64,000 nt of DNA from positions 2,914,001-2,978,000 of the forward strand of contig NZ_CP014782.1 in assembly GCF_002005305.1 (NCBI RefSeq), read 5' to 3'. Shown one piece after another: positions 27,020 to 34,472 of this stretch. The DNA is from Shewanella psychrophila. Lineage in GTDB: Bacteria > Pseudomonadota > Gammaproteobacteria > Enterobacterales > Shewanellaceae. The translations under genes were made by a program, and so were the position numbers. The notes below the pieces were generated by a model that was not told the DNA's origin, did not search any database, and saw nothing but the letters and a program-made list of their open reading frames with translations. Each line of letters starts with the position of its first letter. The stretch's first letter is position 1.

Positions 27020-29611
27020 TTAATTGGTTGTAACACCAAGATCATCCCAAACATCGGCAACGCCAGGCTCTTCACCTTTAGTCCACCATTTAGCCTGCCA
27101 AGTATGTCCATTATGAGTTGTCTGCTCGCCGCCGTTATAGGCCACTCCAGCATTCCACCCCATTTCAACATTACTCTGCAGCGCCCATTGACCCGCCGTC
27201 ACTGTTGGCTCATTACCTTGAGTCCAGTATTTCGCTTTCCAAACTAAGCAGCTATGGCTCACGGTATCGCCACCATTGTAGATGATGGCTGTTTTCCATG
27301 ACGGATGATTACCAGCATCGGGATCGCTCGAGTCACAGCCGCCAGTTGTTGGCGCTTTCACTGTCAACACAGTTTGAGCAGAGGCATCCAGTGCACCATC
27401 GGATACTAAGACGCTTAAGGTATAAACTGTATCTTCTGTCACTGCAGGTGCTGTCACCGCTAAGGTATTTGATGATTGCCCAGTTGCCGTTAAGCCAGCT
27501 GGCACTGTCCAACTATAAGTAAGACTGTCACCATCGGCATCGCTGGCAGTAGCACCAACACTGACCTGCTTAGCCGAATCCACCGATACAGCGGCATTCA
27601 ATGAGACCTCTGGCGCTCGGTTAGCTTGAGGGGCCATATTAGTCACCGAAGTCGTCGCCGAAGTAGATAAACCTTCAGGGTCTGTAACCGTGAGTGAGAA
27701 ACCATAAACCACATCGGCGTCGGTAGCATTTAAACTGAAACTAGTTTGAGCCATATCGGCATTGACTAAGGTCACTGCCGGGCCTGATGTTTGACTCCAA
27801 ACATAAGTGAGCGCTAACCCTTCAGGATCTCGTGACAATCCGCCATCGAGTACTATGTCACTGGGGCCAGTGACACTTTGTGTACTCCCCGCATTGGCGA
27901 TAGGCGCCTTGTTAGCCGGAGGCGTAGTGCCTTCTCCATGCCCGAGTCCTTCGTGCATGGCATTAAGGATGTCACCATTATCTGAATCTATCTCCCAGGC
28001 AAACAAGCCACCTAGCTGATTAGCCGTAACATACTGGCCTTTAGCCTTCACCGAGCGAGCATCATCGAAGGTGATCAAGTCACCGGTAGATGGCTTAAAT
28101 ACATAGGGAGCCTCGGCAACCTCATCATAGTGATATTGCCATTCACCAGCCATATACTCATTCACAATTTGACGGTAGTCGACCACGCCATCTTCCCAAG
28201 TACCTTTAACCTTGCCCGTTGCCGTTCCCGTGAAAGGATTGCCATCTTGATAACCTGTTACACCAGTCCAGCCTCGACCATACATGGCTGCACCGACGAC
28301 TATCTTCTCAGGAGTCACACCTTGGGCAAGTAGCGCATTCACGCCGATTTGAGTGGTATTTTTGGTATCCGGTTTCCAACTCGCAGCATAAAGCGCCGCT
28401 TGATGGTTAAGATCTGTATTTGACCATCCGCCGTAAAAGTCATAACTCATCAGGAAGATGTTATCCATGTACTGCTGAGCTTCCTGATAATCCACCAGGG
28501 CAATCTTCTCTGCGCCAGCACTGATAGCTGATGTTAGTTCATAAGTTCTGCCAGTTTCTGCGCTCAGTTCATCTAGCATAGCCCTAAGCTCTTTCATCAA
28601 GAGCACATAGGTTTGGCCATCGGTCGCGGGATCGCCAAGATTTGGGTTCGCGCCGTTACCACCAGGAAATTCCCAGTCGATATCCACACCATCGAAAAAC
28701 TTCCAGGTCTGTAAAAACTCTTTCACCGAAGCCACGAAACGGTCACGCTTAACTTTATCGCCTAGGAAATAGAAAGGATCTGACAGTGTCCAGCCACCCA
28801 CAGAGGGTAATATTTTAAGATCGGGCTGAGCTTGTTTCAGCGCCATCAACTGACCGAAATTGCCCTTATAGGGATCTGAAAATTCACTAACACCCGCTTG
28901 TGGCATCTGCACTGCTGCCCATGGATCATGTATTGCCACCTTAAAGTCTTCGCGGCCACTACAAGCACGTTGCAAAGCCTGGAAGCTGCCTTCTATTTCC
29001 TTCAAACTGTCATTGATACCATCGCCACCACAGATGGGGGTGAAGCCATATAAAATATGGGTAAGGTTTTGTGCTGGCACTTTATCGACGGGAAACTTGC
29101 GACCATAAACGCCCCACTCGACAAAATAACTGCCTACCACCTTGCCAGACTTGTTAGCGTAAGGTTTGTTGTTTTCCCCAAGCTGAGTCTCTAAGGGCAA
29201 TAAGTGACTACCATCGGTATCGGCGACGATGATCTCTTTAGCATCACTGAGCGTACATCCCTCAGCGTTACATAGCTGGATCTGCATCTGATAGCGCCCC
29301 CCCTGATTGACACTAAATGTCGCGGCGCCCGACGCCGTAGAAGTGCCCGACCAGACCTCTACCCCATCAAATAACACCTTAGCCGTCTCACCCAGCTCAC
29401 CTGACCACAAGTTCCAGCTAACAGACACTTCAGCGGCATCTTTAACGGTAACGAGTTGGTTATATGCTGTGGCTGCTTGGTCTACTTCAATAATCGAAAA
29501 GTTGGTTTCGCCCCAACCGATAGTTGGCTTACCAGGAACCGATGCGTATGCCGATGAGGCGAGTACGCTAGCCACGACGAGTGCGGCGGATGAGATTTTA
29601 GTGTTAAACAT
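27020..29611 (-). CDS. Secreted GH18 chitinase (ChiA type) with PKD and two chitin-binding domains
   Basis: An 863-aa chitinase. A signal peptide (to about residue 23) is followed by a ChitinaseA_N Ig-like domain (about 25-135). The GH18 barrel (about 155-565) has the motif DGVDIDWE at 307-314, with Glu314 as the acid; SVGGW (270-274) is the other conserved strand. Two PKD/cadherin-like domains (about 570-660 and 665-755) and two CBM5/12 domains follow (YNGGDTVSHSCLVWKAKYW and YNGGEQTTHNGHTWQAKWW). The leader carries a GEMM-I cyclic-di-GMP riboswitch, so expression should follow the second messenger. The ribosome binding site (AAGGA) can be paired in an adjacent hairpin. Likely partner of the GH19 enzyme downstream. 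Confidence 0.95.
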   Translation of the reverse strand: MFNTKISSAALVVASVLASSAYASVPGKPTIGWGETNFSIIEVDQAATAYNQLVTVKDAAEVSVSWNLWSGELGETAKVLFDGVEVWSGTSTASGAATFSVNQGGRYQMQIQLCNAEGCTLSDAKEIIVADTDGSHLLPLETQLGENNKPYANKSGKVVGSYFVEWGVYGRKFPVDKVPAQNLTHILYGFTPICGGDGINDSLKEIEGSFQALQRACSGREDFKVAIHDPWAAVQMPQAGVSEFSDPYKGNFGQLMALKQAQPDLKILPSVGGWTLSDPFYFLGDKVKRDRFVASVKEFLQTWKFFDGVDIDWEFPGGNGANPNLGDPATDGQTYVLLMKELRAMLDELSAETGRTYELTSAISAGAEKIALVDYQEAQQYMDNIFLMSYDFYGGWSNTDLNHQAALYAASWKPDTKNTTQIGVNALLAQGVTPEKIVVGAAMYGRGWTGVTGYQDGNPFTGTATGKVKGTWEDGVVDYRQIVNEYMAGEWQYHYDEVAEAPYVFKPSTGDLITFDDARSVKAKGQYVTANQLGGLFAWEIDSDNGDILNAMHEGLGHGEGTTPPANKAPIANAGSTQSVTGPSDIVLDGGLSRDPEGLALTYVWSQTSGPAVTLVNADMAQTSFSLNATDADVVYGFSLTVTDPEGLSTSATTSVTNMAPQANRAPEVSLNAAVSVDSAKQVSVGATASDADGDSLTYSWTVPAGLTATGQSSNTLAVTAPAVTEDTVYTLSVLVSDGALDASAQTVLTVKAPTTGGCDSSDPDAGNHPSWKTAIIYNGGDTVSHSCLVWKAKYWTQGNEPTVTAGQWALQSNVEMGWNAGVAYNGGEQTTHNGHTWQAKWWTKGEEPGVADVWDDLGVTTN

Positions 29612-29618
29612 AGGGTGT

Positions 29619-29654
29619 CCTTATTGCTTTTTATTTTTAAAATAATCAATAAGG
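29619..29654 (-). promoter_or_regulatory. Hairpin covering the chitinase ribosome binding site
   Basis: On the minus strand CCTTATTG (29647-29654 complement) can pair perfectly with CAATAAGG (29619-29626 complement), across a 20-base loop. The 3' arm contains the AAGGA Shine-Dalgarno of the GH18 gene. This is the sort of structure a translational riboswitch would control. Confidence 0.6.
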
Positions 29655-29698
29655 CAAACAAAGCGTGAACAGGATACTAGCCTATTCTTAATACCATG

Positions 29699-29745
29699 GA
29701 TGCTCTCGATGACGGACCGTTTAGGGCTCTTTTCATCAAGACATC
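29699..29745 (-). other. Long interrupted hairpin between aptamer and chitinase start
   Basis: GATGTCTTGATGA and TCATCGAGAGCATC on the minus strand (29733-29745 and 29699-29712) can pair around a 20-base loop. It has no following T-run, so it is not a standard terminator. It is probably part of the expression platform of the riboswitch. Confidence 0.5.
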
Positions 29746-29755
29746 ACACGAAGAA

Positions 29756-29880
29756 ATACCTGAAACATCCCCGCTATCATAGGTACTTCGATAACATTGA
29801 GAGAACGACCTTCTCAACACTATCCCCTTAGACCGGAGGCTTTGCGTCCCAACCTTTCGATTGGTTTGCCTTTCATTCAT
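29756..29880 (-). promoter_or_regulatory. GEMM-I cyclic-di-GMP riboswitch
   Basis: Read on the minus strand, the aptamer shows the GEMM-I landmarks in order: a P1 strand ATGAATGAAA, GGCAAACC, a 6-bp stem CCAATC/GGTTGG closed by a GAAA tetraloop, the invariant GGGACGCAAAGCC, TCCGG.CTAA, then a variable arm, ATAGCGGGG and the closing P1 strand TTTCAGGTAT. The class binds cyclic di-GMP. It lies about 145 bases upstream of the GH18 chitinase start on the same strand, with hairpins between. GEMM elements are known upstream of chitin-related genes in Vibrio and relatives. Confidence 0.93.
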
Positions 29881-30174
29881 AATTTGCACTGGTGAATGAC
29901 AACGCTGTCATCACTTAATTAGCATAGTCTTAAATTAAACATAAATGCAACACCTAGTTTTACATTAACACAAGCTTATGATTATTAATGGTTTAAACAG
30001 TTAACAATCTAACGTTTGACAATATTTTAAGAAGGGGAATATATCTAAACAGGAATATTTCACTAAATACGATTTGAGGAAAGATGACTAAAACTGACAA
30101 TACATTGAATAAAATAACATCGAAAAAACAAATTTATCGGATTAAAACAGAGAAAAACTTCGGATAAAAACAAA
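29881..30174. other. Region upstream of the riboswitch
   Basis: An AT-rich stretch of about 290 bases with no gene. It should contain the promoter of the riboswitch-chitinase transcript. I do not see a convincing -10/-35 pair. Confidence 0.4.
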
Positions 30175-30208
30175 GAAAAAAGCGGGATCACTCTAGGCAA
30201 TACCCGCT
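30175..30208 (-). terminator. Probable terminator of the M24 peptidase gene
   Basis: The stem AGCGGG/CCCGCT (30181-30186 and 30203-30208) is followed on the minus strand by TTTTTTC. It lies about 65 bases past the peptidase stop codon. Confidence 0.65.
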
Positions 30209-30272
30209 CTGTATTTTTTGCCTCTAATAACTAGATTTAGCGACTCGCCCCCTCTCGACTAGATACCTAAAT

Positions 30273-31490
30273 TCAAGCTTCATACCCAAAAGGATCATCG
30301 ATGGAAAACATTGGCTTGGTGAACCACACAGGGCCTTCATTTGTCATATAGAAATGATCTTCATGACGCACGCCAAATTCGCCAGGTACGCATAACATAG
30401 GCTCATTACTAAAACACATGCCAGCAGCCAAAAGGGTCTGGTCATTAAGCACTAAATAAGGCCATTCATGAATGTCTAAGCCGACACCATGACCGGTTCG
30501 ATGTGGCAAGCCCGGCACATCGTAGCCAGGGCCAAAACCTGCAGTTTCCAGCACATCACGGGCCGCTCTATCGACACTAGCACAGGTTGCACCAATCTTA
30601 GCCGCATCAAATGCAGCAATCTGAGCATCTTGCTCATGTTGCCAAATCTCACGCTGACGATCGCTTGGTTTACCGAACACAAAGGTACGGGTGATATCTG
30701 AGTTATAGCCTTGAAGCTGACAACCAGTATCAATCAGAACCGTATCATTTAGATCGAGCGCTTTAGGCGACTTAACACCATGGGGATAGGCACTGTCTTC
30801 ACCGAATAACACGATACAGAAATAAGAACCAGCAGGGGCACCCACGGCTTTGTGAGCATCATTGATGAAAGCTTCAATTTCACCGACTGTGATGCCTTCT
30901 CGCAAAATACGCGCCACAGCTTTATGTACTTCAAGAGTCATATCTTTAGCGCGTTGCAACAAGCTCAGCTCGGTATCAGATTTGATCATGCGACAACCTG
31001 CTGTCACAGGCTTAGCATTAACATAATCGAACTGACTATGTTCCTGACGGACACCATCGAAGATGAAGAAGGCGGCAGACTCATCGATACCGACTTTACC
31101 CTTATCTATGCCCATCTGCTTGAGCACTTCACCGAACAGGGCAAAAGGACTCTCATCTTCTTGCCAAGTATTCACCTTACCTTCGATAACCATATAACCT
31201 AATAGTGTATCGACCTCGAATGCCGGAGCCATATATTCCAACTCGCCTTCGGCAGGAATGATGGCGCCAACCATACGCTCACTAGCATACCAGCGTGTAC
31301 CCGTATAGTAATACAAGTTAGTACCAGCATTGATATAAATGGCTTCAAGTCCTTGAGACTTCATCAGTTCCTGAGCCTTCTTGATACGCGCGCCATATTC
31401 ACTCTTAGAGATTGGCTTAGTGCCCTTGGTCATATCACTCAGTTTTGCCAACTCTTGCATTGCGGTCGAACCGCCCACACCTAAGGTCAT
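30273..31490 (-). CDS. M24 family metallopeptidase (Xaa-Pro aminopeptidase-like)
   Basis: A cytoplasmic pita-bread metallopeptidase, 405 aa. An N-terminal creatinase-like domain (about 30-165) precedes the catalytic domain. The two-metal ligands are visible: Asp in LIDTGCQ, Asp in NSDITRTF, His in TGHGVGLDIHE, Glu in FSNEPML and Glu in RHEDHFY. The substrate is probably an Xaa-Pro dipeptide or peptide. ATG 31490 has AAGGGT upstream. A larger M24 enzyme lies at 34473, with a ROK kinase and an MFS transporter between them. Confidence 0.88.
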   Translation of the reverse strand: MTLGVGGSTAMQELAKLSDMTKGTKPISKSEYGARIKKAQELMKSQGLEAIYINAGTNLYYYTGTRWYASERMVGAIIPAEGELEYMAPAFEVDTLLGYMVIEGKVNTWQEDESPFALFGEVLKQMGIDKGKVGIDESAAFFIFDGVRQEHSQFDYVNAKPVTAGCRMIKSDTELSLLQRAKDMTLEVHKAVARILREGITVGEIEAFINDAHKAVGAPAGSYFCIVLFGEDSAYPHGVKSPKALDLNDTVLIDTGCQLQGYNSDITRTFVFGKPSDRQREIWQHEQDAQIAAFDAAKIGATCASVDRAARDVLETAGFGPGYDVPGLPHRTGHGVGLDIHEWPYLVLNDQTLLAAGMCFSNEPMLCVPGEFGVRHEDHFYMTNEGPVWFTKPMFSIDDPFGYEA

Positions 31491-31718
31491 AGGATTACCC
31501 TTTTATATTTTATCTAAGATTCAAAGCCTAATGCCTTGTCAGATTTTATGTTTTGATCAGCTTTGAAACTTGCCTTTATGTGAGGCGAGAAGCCGATACT
31601 GAAATCAGAGCTACTTTCTAGCATAAAATATACAAAGGGTCAGTAGAAATATTTTCAGAATAAAAGAAATGACTGTCACAGAGAAGGGAATAAGCGCAAT
31701 AAGACAGTATCACGCTCA

Positions 31719-32235
31719 CTGAAAAATAAATGGTGCAGTTAGCAGTTCATAATCAAGTTAAGCCTACTTATCCAACAACACCTTTAATCCGCGGCAGACT
31801 AAGGTTTCCATATCGTCGACGCGAGCTACTTTAACTTCTGAAAAATGAATGGTGCAGTTAACAGTTCATAATCAAGTTAAGCCTACTTATCCAACAACAC
31901 CTTTAATCCGCGGCAAACTAAGGTTTCCATATCGTCGACGCGAGCTATTTTACCTTCTGAAATGAATGGTGCAGTTAACAGTTCAATCGAGTTAACCCTG
32001 ATTTTCTATACCTACTTATCCAACAGCACCTTTAATCCGCGGCAGACTAAGGTTTCCATATCATCGACACGAGCTATTTTAACTTCTGAAATGAATGGTG
32101 CAGTTAACAGTTCAATCGAGTTAACCCTGATTTTCTATACCTACTTATCCAACAGCACCTTTAATCCGCGGCAGACTAAGGTTTCCATATCATCGACACG
32201 AGCTATTTTAACTTCTGAGAGCGGTGCAGTTAACG
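31719..32235 (-). repeat. Four tandem copies of the ROK gene 3' tail
   Basis: The last part of the ROK-kinase gene is repeated in tandem. Stop-codon positions of the four copies are 31764, 31883, 32012 and 32141, giving spacings of 119, 129 and 129 bases. Each copy carries the end of the reading frame (about 28 codons, ...RVDDMETLVCRGLKVLLDK) plus a linker. The two copies nearest the gene look identical over 129 bases; the distal two have shared differences (GTCGACGCG for ATCGACACG) and a shorter linker. The distal copies lack a start, so they look like expanded gene ends, not genes. The remaining bases from 31491 to 31718 show nothing else. Confidence 0.92.
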
Positions 32236-32911
32236 CCATATCTTTGAGTGAACTGACACACCCAAGGTAGTAATCTGAACTGTTCATCATGCCACCAGCT
32301 AGCCAGATGCGATTGGGGTTAAACAAGTTTATTGCCCACGCAATCCCCATTCCCAAGTATCTGCCTGCACGGTTGAGATCTTTCGGATTCTTGAGCCCAC
32401 GAACTCTAATCGAGTCACCACTGGCGAGTTGCTCCAAACCGAACTCTCCTGATTCGGTCATTACCCGACAATGTCCCAGCTCACCAGCAAAGCCACTCGC
32501 ACCGGAGAAGATTTTCCCATTGATTGATATCGCCATTCCGATCCCGGTGCCACACATGATCAATAACTCACAATCGTGCTTAGGATTTAACACAGCGTGC
32601 ATACCTGCATCGATATCATTACTCAACAGAATAGTCTTAGCCTGGGTGTGTAGATCTTCTCGTGATAAGCCATTCAAACAAGGCAGCGACTTACTCGAAA
32701 TCAGCTGGTTATTGTTTACTAAACCAGGCACTGCGATGGCGAGCCGATAATCCACCAGTCCATAGTCTGATTCCAACTCATACAATTGCTTAGTTAAACT
32801 CTCTATACCAAAGCCTTCGCCAGTAGGGATCTTATATTGCTCGGTTCTGTCCCCAAAATGCATCTCAAATAATGCCTTGGTTCCACCTATATCCACCGTA
32901 ATCGTTTGCAT
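32141..32911 (-). CDS. ROK-family sugar kinase
   Basis: A 256-aa kinase of the ROK family (glucokinase/N-acetyl-hexosamine kinase type). The phosphate-binding DIGGTK is at 7-12, the catalytic Asp99 in LLSNDIDAGM, and the GELGH motif at 143-147. The zinc-binding cysteines typical of ROK kinases (CxCGxxGC) are absent: the corresponding stretch is MTESGEFGLEQLASG. The protein is also short for the family (usually about 300 aa). The sugar is unknown; an MFS transporter lies upstream on the same strand and may import it. The 3' end is duplicated in tandem (31719-32235). Confidence 0.85.
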   Translation of the reverse strand: MQTITVDIGGTKALFEMHFGDRTEQYKIPTGEGFGIESLTKQLYELESDYGLVDYRLAIAVPGLVNNNQLISSKSLPCLNGLSREDLHTQAKTILLSNDIDAGMHAVLNPKHDCELLIMCGTGIGMAISINGKIFSGASGFAGELGHCRVMTESGEFGLEQLASGDSIRVRGLKNPKDLNRAGRYLGMGIAWAINLFNPNRIWLAGGMMNSSDYYLGCVSSLKDMALTAPLSEVKIARVDDMETLVCRGLKVLLDK

Positions 32912-32992
32912 CTGTTACTCCACTGGGATACGTATCATTTGAATTTTTTATGAGCAAAATATTAACATATCCTAAGTTGAATTAAGAATGAG

Positions 32993-34201
32993 TTATTCAC
33001 TCACCTTCACACTTAAGAGTTTGCTTTGGTTGAATTTCCACCAAGCCATCAAGATCAACTGAATTCCGATAAACGGAATGCAGATAATGAGTAGCACTTG
33101 CCAACCCAATTGATGTATGACCCAACCGGCACTGAGAGATGCTATCGCTTGGGAGCCAAATACCAAGGTGTCATTGAATGCTTGGACCTTAAAGCGCTCA
33201 TTGGCGCGATAACAACGGGGCAGCAACACAGTTCCCCCCACAAATAACAGATTCCAGCCTAAGCCAAGCAACACCAGAGCGGCCCAATAGTTGAGCACAT
33301 CATTGCCCATTAAGGCGGTCACTATGGTAACCAAGTAAGCCAATAAACCCGTGAGCATCATTTTAGACACACCCAATTTTGCCACCAGATAACCGGTAAA
33401 CAGAGACGGTAAATACATGGCAATGATATGGCTCTGAATCACCCATTTAGTATCGGCTAAAGAGTGATGTTCTATATGATGCATATGCAGAGGCGTCGCC
33501 GTCATCACGAAACTCATCATGGCAAAACCTATCATGGCACCGGCAATCGCAACCCAGATCTGCTCTTGATTCAATATGCTACTTAACGGCCTCATATCTC
33601 CCAGAGTCTCAGTACTAGCTTGAGATAATGCATTTCTATCCTCTCGATAGAAACAGAGTGTCACCCCGGCAAGCAGACTCACCATGGTCAAAAACAGAAA
33701 AGCTCCGACATAGGGAGTCTCGATTAACTCGCCACCCAGCACTGCAAGCTCAGGGCCCAGAAATGCCGCGACCAAGCCGCCTAACAAGACTCTCGATGTG
33801 GCCTTAGCACCCAATTCAGGCACTACAGACTCCATCGCCGCGAAGCGGTATTGCTGGATAATTGCGCCTGCAGCCCCCAGTAGAATGCCGCTTAAACAAA
33901 AGAGTTCAAAGTTGTGCTCTTGGGCCGCATAGGCCGCAACCAATCCAGCTACACCCGCCAATACCGAGCCACCGATAAACACTTTTTTCCGACCAAACAT
34001 GCGCATCAGTAAAGTTACAGGCAAAATAGAGATGGCAACACCGACCACCATAGATGCTATGGGCAGAGTCGCTAATATGGGGGTAGGAGCGAGTTCGACA
34101 CCGATAATCCCTCCCAATAGCATCATCATAGGTGCGGCGCTCATGGCAAAGGCCTGCGCTAAAGTAAGCACCCAGACATTAAATGGCATTTTTGTTTCCA
34201 T
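32993..34201 (-). CDS. MFS transporter
   Basis: A 402-aa, 12-helix major facilitator protein. The inter-helix loop after helix 2 reads RMFGRKKVFIGGS, a typical MFS motif A form, and MVVGVAISILPVTLL precedes it. Met residues at codons 1, 5 and 9 of the frame compete as starts; AAAGGA overlaps the first two, so ATG 34201 is the best placed. It lies upstream of the ROK kinase on the same strand with an 81-base gap, which suggests a small sugar-uptake unit. Substrate unknown. Confidence 0.85.
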   Translation of the reverse strand: METKMPFNVWVLTLAQAFAMSAAPMMMLLGGIIGVELAPTPILATLPIASMVVGVAISILPVTLLMRMFGRKKVFIGGSVLAGVAGLVAAYAAQEHNFELFCLSGILLGAAGAIIQQYRFAAMESVVPELGAKATSRVLLGGLVAAFLGPELAVLGGELIETPYVGAFLFLTMVSLLAGVTLCFYREDRNALSQASTETLGDMRPLSSILNQEQIWVAIAGAMIGFAMMSFVMTATPLHMHHIEHHSLADTKWVIQSHIIAMYLPSLFTGYLVAKLGVSKMMLTGLLAYLVTIVTALMGNDVLNYWAALVLLGLGWNLLFVGGTVLLPRCYRANERFKVQAFNDTLVFGSQAIASLSAGWVIHQLGWQVLLIICIPFIGIQLILMAWWKFNQSKLLSVKVSE

Positions 34202-34472
34202 TATTAAATTCATTCCTTTAAGCACTGAACAACAGTAGCCAATCTAATTGATTTAACAACAGATGTAACAGATATTATGTTTCAAAGTTTACAGCTCTTT
34301 CCTATTTGAGCTTTTTAGGCTAAACAATCCCTGCTCTTTCACTTCCCACATTCAACAGCAACTGCGATAATTGGCCGCTATATCGGCTTCCAGCCAAATA
34401 ATCAATAAGAGTAATTCTGATAATACTTGCCTCTCATCAGAGATGCATTAGTCAGTAAACACCGGAGTATTT

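Noticed and set aside
29677..29889. A 70-codon minus-strand reading frame upstream of the chitinase
   Set aside because: It lies almost wholly within the GEMM-I riboswitch and its platform; RNA structure explains the sequence better than coding.
31719..32235. Possible CRISPR array
   Set aside because: The repeats are head-to-tail with periods of 119-129 bases, with no short unique spacers and no cas genes. They match the end of the adjacent gene.
31962..32270. A plus-strand frame with an internally repeated peptide
   Set aside because: It is the reverse strand of the ROK-tail tandem repeats, so its repeated peptide is a by-product.
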